Shown one piece after another: positions 50,401 to 53,890 of a stretch of 64,000 bases of DNA. This DNA is from Arenicola marina. Lineage: Eukaryota; Annelida; Polychaeta; Arenicolidae. The DNA is taken from the NCBI GenBank assembly GCA_964019135.1, contig OZ025248.1, forward strand, positions 10,795,574 to 10,859,573, given 5' to 3'. The position numbers and the translations under genes were made by a program. Within the stretch, counting starts at the first letter, position 1, and each line of letters starts with the position of its first letter. The notes below the pieces were generated by a model that saw only the letters and a program-made list of their open reading frames with translations, did not search any database and was not told the DNA's origin.

Positions 50401-51136
50401 CCCGTTGTCTTGCAGGTCCCGGCACACCGGCGGCGTTCTCTGAGCAGAGCCAGGTCGTCGTGGAGACGGTGACCAAGACGAGCACGACCCAGAAGTTCTC
50501 GTCCGTGCAGCCGGCTGTGGAGTCTGACGCCAGCAAGGTGGTGACCACGGGCAGCGGCCTGCAGAGCGCCTTCATCAACAAGGAGGCCACCTTCACCGTC
50601 AACGCGTCCAACGCTGGTTAGTATACACACCGTCTCTCAAACTATGAACCGGCAGCGTTATGAAGTATTAACGTTAATCATTATAGATGTATACACAATA
50701 AACGGCTGGCTAGTCCTTGTGCCATTCCGCCTGTGTCTGTATCTAGTGAAAAACGTCACCAGGAATAGTGTTTTTTTTTTAGTTGATGTATTAACGATGC
50801 TATTTAATATTTGTGTTATTATGAAAAAAAGATTGCATGGAACGATATATATTCTATATATAGTTATACTGAGTACCTGTTGTGTTGTGTAGGTAGCAAC
50901 ATGGGATGTGTATATAGTGATACTTAACTCCCACCCTCTGTTGCCCAGGTCTCAACATGCTGATGGTGGGCGTCCTGGGTCCCCACACGCCATGCGAGGA
51001 GATCCACGTGAAGCACATCGGTCGCAACCAGTACACGGTGCGCTACATCGTCAAGGAGCGCGGTAACTACGTGCTGGTCGTCAAGTGGGGAGACGAACAC
51101 GTGCCCGGAAGTCCCTTCCACGTCACCGTCCAGTAG
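5272..51136 (+). CDS. filamin, 3' part of gene (41 exons w1-w41), extended rod with 14 additional Ig-filamin repeats
   Basis: Filamins are dimeric actin cross-linkers: an N-terminal pair of CH domains binds F-actin, a rod of Ig-filamin repeats acts as a spring and scaffold, and the last repeat dimerises. The exons listed separately join without frame break to 11,187 bases (3,728 aa plus stop at 51134-51136). They align in order with vertebrate filamin: end of CH2, R1-R2, inserted block, R3-R6, R8-R9, R11-R15, hinge 1, R16-R23, hinge 2, R24. Repeats carry the family signatures (GPG.EP.G near strand A, SPF.V.V at strand G). R7 and R10 of vertebrates are missing inside exons w17-w18 and w18, so this is not an assembly gap. 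With the inserted block the rod has 36 repeats; vertebrate filamin has 24. CH1 and most of CH2 lie upstream of the window. The family call is certain; orthology to FLNA, B or C is not implied. Three exons (w10, w12, w25) are less secure than the rest. Confidence 0.97.
5629..5855 (+). repeat. 21-base minisatellite of overlapping palindromes, about 11 copies
   Basis: Unit cctaggtacccgggtccgtc plus one base. Each copy overlaps CCTAGG, GGTACC and CCCGGG palindromes. It is open in several frames on both strands, but no coding role is supported. Lies in the intron between w1 and w2. Confidence 0.94.
5971..6089 (+). CDS. filamin exon w2: repeat 1, first half
   Basis: Starts G|GT after ctcgccag, ends in phase 0 before gtgagt. 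Encodes [19 protein letters not shown] and [14 protein letters not shown], which match the B-D strands of repeat 1. Confidence 0.95.
6090..7759 (+). other. filamin intron w2-w3
   Basis: No exon seen. Contains a run around 7000-7140 with several variants of tgtcgatttt or tgtcgaatgt (degenerate short repeats) and C-runs near 7350-7400. Confidence 0.5.
7760..7837 (+). CDS. filamin exon w3: repeat 1, middle
   Basis: 26 codons, phase 0-0, between tttcag and gtaaga. Encodes [20 protein letters not shown], equivalent to the DNKD.T..V.Y.P...G segment of repeat 1. Because it is symmetric, its loss would keep frame but break the domain. Confidence 0.93.
8086..8248 (+). CDS. filamin exon w4: end of repeat 1, start of repeat 2
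   Basis: Acceptor cttgcag, donor gtatgt, ends in phase 1. Encodes [15 protein letters not shown] (strand G of repeat 1), then [20 protein letters not shown], the start of repeat 2. Confidence 0.95.
8711..8911 (+). CDS. filamin exon w5: rest of repeat 2; exon before the inserted block
   Basis: Acceptor tctccag, donor gtaagt; starts and ends in phase 1. Encodes [20 protein letters not shown] through [12 protein letters not shown], completing repeat 2. Its phase-1 end is compatible with every one of exons w6-w13, so it is the natural upstream partner for skipping all or part of the inserted block. Confidence 0.95.
9616..9639 (+). CDS. filamin microexon w6: linker
   Basis: 24 bases, phase 1-1, between tctggcag and gtaagt. 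Encodes EGKQLDPS. Not part of canonical filamins. It is supported by good splice sites, matching phase and the same design as its neighbours; no homology can support so short a peptide. Confidence 0.7.
10670..10699 (+). CDS. filamin microexon w7: Pro/Ala/Lys linker
   Basis: 30 bases, phase 1-1, between atttcag and gtaagc. Encodes [10 protein letters not shown], low-complexity and basic. Likely a flexible linker between repeat 2 and the additional repeats. Confidence 0.7.
10927..10956 (+). CDS. filamin microexon w8: linker
   Basis: 30 bases, phase 1-1, between tttacag and gtaagt. Encodes [10 protein letters not shown]. Its ending CCTC|gtaagt recurs at w12, which suggests that these microexons arose by duplication. 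Confidence 0.7.
12000..12044 (+). CDS. filamin microexon w9: linker
   Basis: 45 bases, phase 1-1, between cttatag and gtaagt. Encodes [20 protein letters not shown] resembles FAPADQ at the end of the giant exon, hinting that the linkers on both sides of the additional repeats are related. Confidence 0.68.
12545..13350 (+). repeat. 73-base minisatellite, about 11 copies
   Basis: Unit includes agaatgggagggcacgctga, gactgataatagtcatag and gattgggggtgggcgggctg. Spacing is 73 bases. Variants (gggcgg or gagcgg; ggaaga or gaaaga) alternate between copies. Confidence 0.94.
13671..13738 (+). repeat. 21-base triplicate
   Basis: gacgctatgccttgacgatg plus one base, three exact copies in a row. Confidence 0.9.
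14290..14307 (+). CDS. filamin microexon w10: linker
   Basis: 18 bases, phase 1-1, between gttgtcag and gtaagt. Encodes PKAAPQ. This is the smallest exon called and rests on splice sites, phase and composition only. Confidence 0.55.
14308..16473 (+). other. filamin intron w10-w11
   Basis: No exon or clear repeat recognised. AT-rich from 14.5 to 14.8 kb. A pyrimidine-rich tract (cttctcttccccactag) precedes the giant exon and makes a strong acceptor. Confidence 0.5.
16474..20787 (+). CDS. filamin giant exon w11: basic Pro-rich head plus 14 additional Ig-filamin repeats
   Basis: A single 4,314-base uninterrupted exon (1,438 codons), phase 1-1, between ccccactag and gtaagt. The first 56 codons are basic and Pro/Lys-rich ([28 protein letters not shown]). 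Then come 14 Ig-filamin repeats of 94-98 aa starting near 16644, 16932, 17220, 17511, 17808, 18099, 18384, 18669, 18954, 19245, 19536, 19827, 20118 and 20412. The exon ends with the tail [13 protein letters not shown]. Each repeat has the pattern GRG(or GPG).EP.GV, a DAPFKV- or DADFKV-like strand, one Cys in YDCVYKP-like context, PGQYVV and SPFKV. They resemble canonical repeat 3 (exon w13) more than other repeats, which suggests amplification from it. Canonical filamin repeats are spread over many exons, so an intronless block of 14 is odd. It should act as a long spring-like extension; binding partners cannot be read from the sequence. Confidence 0.96.
16644..20700 (+). repeat. coding tandem array of 14 Ig-filamin repeats, period about 285-297 bases
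   Basis: Unit starts differ by 285 to 297 bases, always whole codons. Repeats 1-5 are the most divergent, with [13 protein letters not shown] sequence. Repeats 7-10 form a homogenised core sharing [25 protein letters not shown] and long near-identical DNA stretches exactly 285 bases apart (for example 18570 and 18855). Repeats 11-14 share [15 protein letters not shown] starts and VTGPDN. The gradient fits unequal exchange or gene conversion acting on the centre of the array. Confidence 0.93.
20788..22506 (+). other. filamin intron w11-w12
   Basis: No confident exon. A possible acceptor at 21030 (ttttgcag) opens a short frame that does not rejoin w12 in phase. AT-rich after 21.7 kb. Confidence 0.5.
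22507..22539 (+). CDS. filamin microexon w12: linker after the additional repeats
   Basis: 33 bases, phase 1-1, between gactacag and gtaagt. Encodes [11 protein letters not shown]. Same style as w6-w10, but on the far side of the giant exon. Confidence 0.65.
23147..23542 (+). CDS. filamin exon w13: canonical repeat 3 and start of repeat 4
   Basis: Acceptor cgtcacag, donor gtgggt, phase 1-1. Encodes [38 protein letters not shown] and [20 protein letters not shown]. This corresponds to human repeat 3 running into repeat 4, so the canonical rod resumes here after the inserted block. Confidence 0.96.
23573..23722 (+). repeat. about 38-base tandem repeat, 4 copies
   Basis: Copies of gagttatgcagatgtggccc followed by agtttagtattcttata, with small indels. 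In the intron between w13 and w14. Confidence 0.88.
24009..24202 (+). CDS. filamin exon w14: rest of repeat 4
   Basis: Acceptor cctgcag, donor gtacgt, ends in phase 0. Encodes [20 protein letters not shown] and [20 protein letters not shown], the conserved second half of repeat 4. The intron opens with a (TA)n run right after the donor. Confidence 0.95.
24845..25102 (+). CDS. filamin exon w15: repeat 5
   Basis: 86 codons, phase 0-0, between ccctcag and gtacgt. Encodes [20 protein letters not shown] to [11 protein letters not shown], repeat 5. A (GT)n run follows the donor. Confidence 0.95.
25508..25628 (+). CDS. filamin exon w16: start of repeat 6
   Basis: Acceptor cccccag, donor gtcagt, ends in phase 1. 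Encodes [20 protein letters not shown] and [10 protein letters not shown], strands A-C of repeat 6. The usual GPG is GPA here. Confidence 0.93.
25900..26124 (+). CDS. filamin exon w17: rest of repeat 6 fused to start of repeat 8
   Basis: Acceptor cccgcag, donor gtaagt, phase 1-1. Encodes [20 protein letters not shown] (end of repeat 6), then [11 protein letters not shown], which aligns with the start of vertebrate repeat 8. Repeat 7 is absent from between them. Confidence 0.94.
26998..27588 (+). CDS. filamin exon w18: repeats 8 and 9, start of repeat 11
   Basis: 591 bases, acceptor aaaacag, donor gtaatt, phase 1-1. Encodes [20 protein letters not shown] (repeat 8), [20 protein letters not shown] to [15 protein letters not shown] (repeat 9), then [16 protein letters not shown], the start of vertebrate repeat 11. 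The direct 9-to-11 join inside one exon shows that repeat 10 is truly missing. Confidence 0.95.
27784..27978 (+). repeat. 33-base minisatellite, about 6 copies
   Basis: Unit ggatccatcccggcatgcac plus cacgagagtgttt, 33 bases, so every frame stays open through it. Lies in the intron between w18 and w19. Not coding by any evidence. Confidence 0.92.
28724..28897 (+). CDS. filamin exon w19: repeat 11
   Basis: Acceptor ccgctag, donor gtagga, phase 1-1. Encodes [20 protein letters not shown] and [13 protein letters not shown], closely matching repeat 11. Confidence 0.94.
29175..29498 (+). CDS. filamin exon w20: end of repeat 11, most of repeat 12
   Basis: Acceptor tttgcag, donor gtaagg, phase 1-1. 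Encodes [20 protein letters not shown], then [20 protein letters not shown] and [20 protein letters not shown], repeat 12. Confidence 0.95.
29997..30167 (+). CDS. filamin exon w21: end of repeat 12, start of repeat 13
   Basis: Acceptor cttgcag, donor gtcagt, phase 1-1. Encodes [20 protein letters not shown] and [14 protein letters not shown]. Confidence 0.93.
30558..30681 (+). CDS. filamin exon w22: repeat 13, middle
   Basis: Acceptor tttccag, donor gtaagt; starts in phase 1, ends in phase 2. Encodes [20 protein letters not shown] and [10 protein letters not shown]. This is the only phase-2 junction in the visible gene. The first codons ([10 protein letters not shown]) are unusually Arg-rich for the family. 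Confidence 0.9.
30994..31155 (+). repeat. 16-base minisatellite, about 10 copies
   Basis: Unit catcatctggcgccccc (16-17 bases). In the intron between w22 and w23. Confidence 0.92.
31365..31711 (+). CDS. filamin exon w23: end of repeat 13, repeat 14, start of repeat 15
   Basis: Acceptor cttgcag, donor gtaagt; starts in phase 2, ends in phase 1. Encodes [40 protein letters not shown] and [10 protein letters not shown]. Repeat 14 is complete. Confidence 0.95.
31996..32240 (+). CDS. filamin exon w24: repeat 15
   Basis: Acceptor cgccag, donor gtaagg, ends in phase 0. Encodes [20 protein letters not shown] and [20 protein letters not shown], repeat 15, the last repeat before hinge 1. Confidence 0.94.
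32951..33300 (+). repeat. about 21-base minisatellite with an E-box in most copies
   Basis: Unit cacaacacgtggtctgtctgg, roughly 15 copies plus diverged ones to 33330. CACGTG occurs in most copies; some units are shortened (gtgcacaacacgtgg). Confidence 0.94.
33836..34835 (+). repeat. mosaic minisatellite, two alternating unit types, about 1 kb
   Basis: Type A has aggctctagaggctggctat plus tgaggctaagaggctgggtga. Type B has aggctccagaggctggctca plus tgttgttgggtga. They alternate as A-A-B blocks and form a higher-order pattern. A third variant has cttcaggctaagagcctggg. Confidence 0.93.
34938..35255 (+). repeat. 38-base minisatellite, about 8 copies
   Basis: Unit ggttgggttgatggctggag plus gctgtgtggggtgccgct, nearly identical copies, which suggests recent expansion. 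Directly follows the mosaic array. Confidence 0.94.
35438..35632 (+). mobile_element. SINE-like element, copy 2 (5' part absent or diverged)
   Basis: Matches copy 1 from gcctaacggcacgtggatcg through the B box, the gataaagatcccatgtcttt body and the cccattgacgcgatatgacc tail, ending in aaccaac. Confidence 0.78.
37579..37683 (+). CDS. probable filamin exon w25 in hinge 1
   Basis: 35 codons, phase 0-0, between ttacccag and gtaaat; both flanking exons are also phase 0 at these junctions. Encodes [20 protein letters not shown] and [16 protein letters not shown] know no vertebrate counterpart. It sits alone, 5.3 kb after w24, with a weak polypyrimidine tract. A stronger acceptor 22 bases upstream (ctcacag) would be out of frame. 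Probably an optional hinge-1 cassette; it could be a chance ORF. Confidence 0.5.
37684..38975 (+). other. filamin intron w25-w26
   Basis: Nothing recognised. C-rich near 38.8 kb just before the w26 acceptor. Confidence 0.5.
38976..39029 (+). CDS. filamin exon w26: hinge 1
   Basis: 18 codons, phase 0-0, between ttttctag and gtattt. Encodes [18 protein letters not shown], an acidic, helix-prone segment between repeats 15 and 16. Skippable in frame. In vertebrate filamins hinge 1 is the calpain-sensitive site and is also alternatively spliced. Confidence 0.78.
39670..39793 (+). CDS. filamin exon w27: end of hinge 1, start of repeat 16
   Basis: Acceptor actcag, donor gtaggt; starts in phase 0, ends in phase 1. 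Encodes [20 protein letters not shown] and [15 protein letters not shown]. The second part aligns with the A-less start of repeat 16. Confidence 0.9.
40189..40458 (+). CDS. filamin exon w28: repeat 16 and start of repeat 17
   Basis: Acceptor attccag, donor gtcagt, phase 1-1. Encodes [20 protein letters not shown], then [20 protein letters not shown], matching repeats 16 and 17. Confidence 0.95.
40735..40914 (+). CDS. filamin exon w29: rest of repeat 17
   Basis: Acceptor cgccag, donor gtgagt, phase 1-1. Encodes [20 protein letters not shown] and [16 protein letters not shown]. In vertebrates repeat 17 carries a partner-binding CD face; the strand sequence is conserved here. Confidence 0.95.
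41272..41433 (+). CDS. filamin exon w30: repeat 18, first half
   Basis: Acceptor cttgcag, donor gtcagt, phase 1-1. Encodes [20 protein letters not shown] and [20 protein letters not shown], typical of repeat 18, whose first strand differs from the GPG type. Confidence 0.94.
41640..41900 (+). repeat. degenerate AT-rich tandem repeat
   Basis: Several diverged copies of cttgaatatcctattgttaa and of tagactactg.tgcat.tgttaacat. In the intron between w30 and w31. Confidence 0.65.
42049..42252 (+). CDS. filamin exon w31: end of repeat 18, start of repeat 19
   Basis: Acceptor ccccag, donor gtgagt, phase 1-1. Encodes [20 protein letters not shown] and [23 protein letters not shown] replaces GPG, and the matching vertebrate repeat also departs from GPG. 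Confidence 0.95.
42572..42724 (+). CDS. filamin exon w32: repeat 19, second half
   Basis: Acceptor cctcag, donor gttagt, phase 1-1. Encodes [20 protein letters not shown] and [13 protein letters not shown]. Repeat 19 is an integrin-tail binding repeat in vertebrates. Confidence 0.95.
43079..43207 (+). CDS. filamin exon w33: end of repeat 19, start of repeat 20
   Basis: Acceptor ctgacag, donor gtgagt, phase 1-1. Encodes [20 protein letters not shown] and [20 protein letters not shown]. This is the repeat 20 strand that in vertebrates masks the binding face of repeat 21. Confidence 0.94.
43575..43860 (+). repeat. degenerate 18-24-base tandem repeat
   Basis: Copies of tttacctccggatgtgttta and variants (tttactttcggatgtg), with uneven spacing. 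Confidence 0.85.
44401..44482 (+). mobile_element. SINE-like 3' domain fragment, copy 3
   Basis: Shares agtagggggttacccc, ggctccgct and gacgcgatataacc with the other copies. No tRNA-like head was found. Confidence 0.6.
44660..44824 (+). CDS. filamin exon w34: repeat 20
   Basis: Acceptor cttgcag, donor gtgggt, phase 1-1. Encodes [20 protein letters not shown] and [20 protein letters not shown]. Confidence 0.94.
45296..45397 (+). CDS. filamin exon w35: end of repeat 20, start of repeat 21
   Basis: Acceptor ttccag, donor gtaagt, phase 1-1. Encodes [20 protein letters not shown] and [12 protein letters not shown]. Confidence 0.94.
45677..45814 (+). CDS. filamin exon w36: repeat 21 (mechanosensing and integrin-binding repeat)
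   Basis: Acceptor cttgcag, donor gtcagt, phase 1-1. Encodes [20 protein letters not shown], nearly identical to the vertebrate strand C-D face that binds integrin beta tails. This suggests the force-regulated repeat 20-21 module is conserved. Binding itself is inferred. Confidence 0.95.
45827..45943. mobile_element. MITE-like foldback element, copy 2
   Basis: Same termini as the element at 4646: gtggatttcac at the left and gtgaaataggccac at the right, with internal atttagcgg, ggcttaatcgac and tagtcgactaaac. It begins 12 bases after the w36 donor. Confidence 0.7.
46327..46575 (+). CDS. filamin exon w37: end of repeat 21, repeat 22
   Basis: Acceptor ttttag, donor gtgagc, phase 1-1. Encodes [20 protein letters not shown] and [20 protein letters not shown], repeat 22. 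Confidence 0.95.
46576..47194 (+). other. filamin intron w37-w38
   Basis: G-run-rich, with several copies of gtgagcagtaggataa in a degenerate tandem arrangement (46745-46940). No exon. Confidence 0.5.
47195..47365 (+). CDS. filamin exon w38: end of repeat 22, start of repeat 23
   Basis: Acceptor cctgcag, donor gtgagt, phase 1-1. Encodes [20 protein letters not shown], one of the most conserved stretches of the family, then [14 protein letters not shown]. Confidence 0.96.
47785..48003 (+). CDS. filamin exon w39: repeat 23
   Basis: Acceptor ctccag, donor gtgagc, phase 1-1. Encodes [20 protein letters not shown] and [20 protein letters not shown], repeat 23. Confidence 0.95.
48004..50415 (+). 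other. filamin intron w39-w40 (before hinge 2)
   Basis: 2.4 kb, AT-rich. Contains SINE-like copy 4 at 49.2-49.4 kb. No exon seen. Confidence 0.55.
49196..49411 (+). mobile_element. SINE-like element, copy 4, with a different tRNA-like head
   Basis: A box ttggcctcgtggtcagcgc at 49206 and B box ggtggttcgcgcccc about 50 bases on. Body aaagactatatccgtctttg, then the shared 3' domain (gaatagggggtttccccg, cattgacgcgatatgacc) and a tail of acgaacgaacc. Confidence 0.75.
50416..50616 (+). CDS. filamin exon w40: hinge 2 and start of repeat 24
   Basis: Acceptor cttgcag, donor gttagt, phase 1-1. Encodes a Ser/Thr/Val-rich hinge ([20 protein letters not shown]), then [20 protein letters not shown]. As in vertebrates, hinge 2 separates the self-association repeat from the rod. 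Confidence 0.95.
50949..51136 (+). CDS. filamin exon w41: repeat 24 (dimerisation) and stop
   Basis: Acceptor tgcccag. Encodes [20 protein letters not shown] and [20 protein letters not shown], followed by TAG at 51134-51136. Matches the vertebrate dimerisation repeat to the last residues, so the C terminus is complete. Confidence 0.97.
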
Positions 51137-53120
51137 GCCGACACCACGTGGCGGCTTCTGATTGGCTCGCCCGCCGCACCAACCCCAGTGACGTCATAAT
51201 GTAGCTTTATACGATGTATTATACTTTGTTATCTTATATAAGTTTTTTTTTATATACAGGATGAAAACAAAAGACGAAACACTTAATGAAATGAAGTGAC
51301 AGGAGAAAATATTGCTTCGGGAGAAACCTTTTTTGTTAGGGATTTGTTGTGTTTAAGAAATGTTTTACCGCGGAGATGGTAATAGCAGAAGGTGTCCAAG
51401 AAGCCTACCGTTCTTAAGTGTTAATGTGTTAATGATGATGGTCAGTAGAACAAGTTGACGACTGCGAAATCGTGGTTTGACATCTATCTTGATAAAAGCT
51501 ATTTTGAACATGAATAGTTAATAGCTGAACTAATGAAATTTAGTATTTGTTATTGGGCGTTCGTAGCCGCATAAAACGTTCGACGGACTGAAACAATTAC
51601 GTGGTGCTCAATGAGCTTATAGTTCGTAGGTATCCCAACAGTGACCCTCCCATTAAAAACGCCGTGCGAAATTGGTATCTATGCAATTAATAACTAATTG
51701 ACATGACCGAAGAGGGGGGGAGGGAAGTCTTAATGGTTCGTGTGCTATATTTTTGTAAACGTTCAAGAGGTGCTGTCCCCCAGTGATGTGCTTCCATGAT
51801 AGGTTGTAAGGCAGATGATCCAGGGTCACGTGACCAAGGAACCGGAAGTAGCCCCCAGAGGGCTGAAGGAGTGATATGGGGACACTCCCATTTTAGGCCT
51901 TGCCTTCTTTTGTTTTCATATAACATCTTGGGTGATGTATTTGTTAACTGTACCGCTGGTAACTACCAGACGCTTTATATATAGAAACAGTTGTTCGTAA
52001 TAAATACTTAATTATCATCCTGCTGAATTTTGATCGTAGATAGTGTTAGTTACCCGTGTAATGTTACGAACGTACCCCCTCCCCTCGGCCACGCCGGAGT
52101 TCTTGTAGAAGGGCCTTGCTGGCTTATGGTCAGTGGCAATGGTGCCTTATAGATGGACCCTTTAGATGCTACATACACACCAGCTGATGACGTGGGAGAT
52201 CAGTGGTCTTACAACATGTTAACGAATTGGAGTCTTAATACATGACGTGTTTGCCATGGAGAGAGAATCGCTTGGCACCTGTGTATATAAATCCTTCCTA
52301 TAATTAGTCTGATTAAGGATTGTTCTCAATGTGGATGGGTTATTGGGAGATTGGAAACTTAGTCTCTTTTTTTCTTGATTCTCCTTGTGAACATCCAGAC
52401 GGAGCACTCGATGGAATAACGTTGTAACATGATGTTACTTAATTTACTCAAATTGTTACTGTCGCTTCGATTTTGTATGTAGGCGATACTGTGCGTCTAT
52501 AATAAATGTTCACATTGGTTTTTAATGTGTATATTTACGTTTTTTTATATTGTTCTATGTACCACTTGTTTCTCTCATCGACTTAGGTAGCCATCGACGT
52601 TAATTAACCAACTTGTGTTCGGCTCTGAAGGGTTCACCTCCCCCTCGCGCCTACGCACATTTCATGTTTTTATTATGATTTCACTGTTAACTATGATACC
52701 CGTTCCCGAAAAGTAGGTCCTTAGCTCTGTCAACTAATTTGACGTTAGATTTTCTACATGTGGTCGTACCTCTTTTAGTTCGTGTCCAGTGTTCTTAGAA
52801 CTGTTTAGTAAGCTATTGAATGTTTATTAAGAGCTAACTGAATTTTCCGATACTGGAAAATCACAGAAATGAAAACCAAATTTTTGTCGCCTTTGTCTTG
52901 TGAATACATGTGTTACAAAGATGCAGAAAGGTTCTGAGAACTGCCAGAAAGACATCAGTCTGTTCTAAGGTATATATAAGGCTTCAGATGTTAGCTAAGA
53001 CGGCCAAATCTGCCACTGCAATAAACTTCATTTACTTGGTGAACGTTGGGTCTTTTCTCTTTAGTTATTATTGTTGGCAAACTTTTAATACTAAATAAAG
53101 TACAAAATGTCAACATTGTC
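51137..53120 (+). other. filamin 3' UTR region with several candidate poly(A) signals
   Basis: AATAAA occurs at 51999-52004, 52501-52506, 53020-53025 and 53094-53099. I cannot tell which are used. AT-rich, with no ORF of note. The last candidate would give a 3' UTR of about 2 kb. Confidence 0.55.
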
Positions 53121-53217
53121 TGAGCGCCCCTTACGACCAACACTAACAGCGATTACCGAGCTGTCGAACAGTTTATATCTTCAATCGGGATCACACAAAT
53201 AGTTAGGCACTTTGTCT

Positions 53218-53331
53218 TTTATTGCCTTGAACATGACTGCTTGATTTACTTGCTGAGCGTCAATGTCTACGTATGACGGAGGTTCGGGTCGTGACTTCGC
53301 TTGATGGCGGCTGTGTTTTTATACGGTTGTT
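53218..53331 (-). other. kinase 3' UTR with candidate poly(A) signal
   Basis: AATAAA on the minus strand at 53223-53218, about 110 bases after the stop. Nothing else is seen between this and the last filamin candidate at 53094. Confidence 0.5.
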
Positions 53332-53890
53332 TTATTGCATTGAGTTATCCGAAGTCCTAGGGTTCTTATATCCAGTCGCTAGATCAGTTTTGGTTTGCTT
53401 GGTTCGATTCAAAGGAATCGGCGTTTTGTAAACGTTAGCTGCAGATGGCGCTACACATTCCGTATCATTAGCAACGGCGACACAGTCGCTAGATGGCGCC
53501 AGGCACTTTGTATCGTTAGCAACGGGAACGCACTCACAAGATGGCACCACGTACTTTGTATCGTGGGCAGCGGCGATACATGCACCAGATGGCGCCACGC
53601 ACTCCACGTCATCAGCAACCCCGATGCATTCGCTAGACGGCGCCGCGATGGAGCTTCTGTGCAGGTCACTGAGCGCCCCCTGTATAAGTTCGAGATTGAC
53701 GTAGCCCTCGTGCGGAGTCATGGTGCTCTGACTGTGATGGCGGTCTGTAGTGTGAGGCACGTAACTGCTCAGACTGGTAGCGGTACCCTCGTCGGCGCGC
53801 GCCATGAAGGCGTTGAACTGTCGGACGATCCAATCGAAGGTCGGTCTGGCGTCTGCACTGTGTGACCAACACTGCTGCAATACGTTGTAG
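53332..53890 (-). CDS. kinase exon k17: end of C-lobe, cytoplasmic tail and stop
   Basis: Minus-strand acceptor tttccag. Encodes [20 protein letters not shown], which ends the kinase domain, then a roughly 155-aa tail and a stop at 53332-53334. The tail holds [11 protein letters not shown], similar in form to the MET YVNV docking site, and four copies of a 16-residue repeat ([16 protein letters not shown] type), then a Lys/Thr/Asn-rich end. Cys-rich repeats in a cytoplasmic tail are unusual. Confidence 0.93.
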
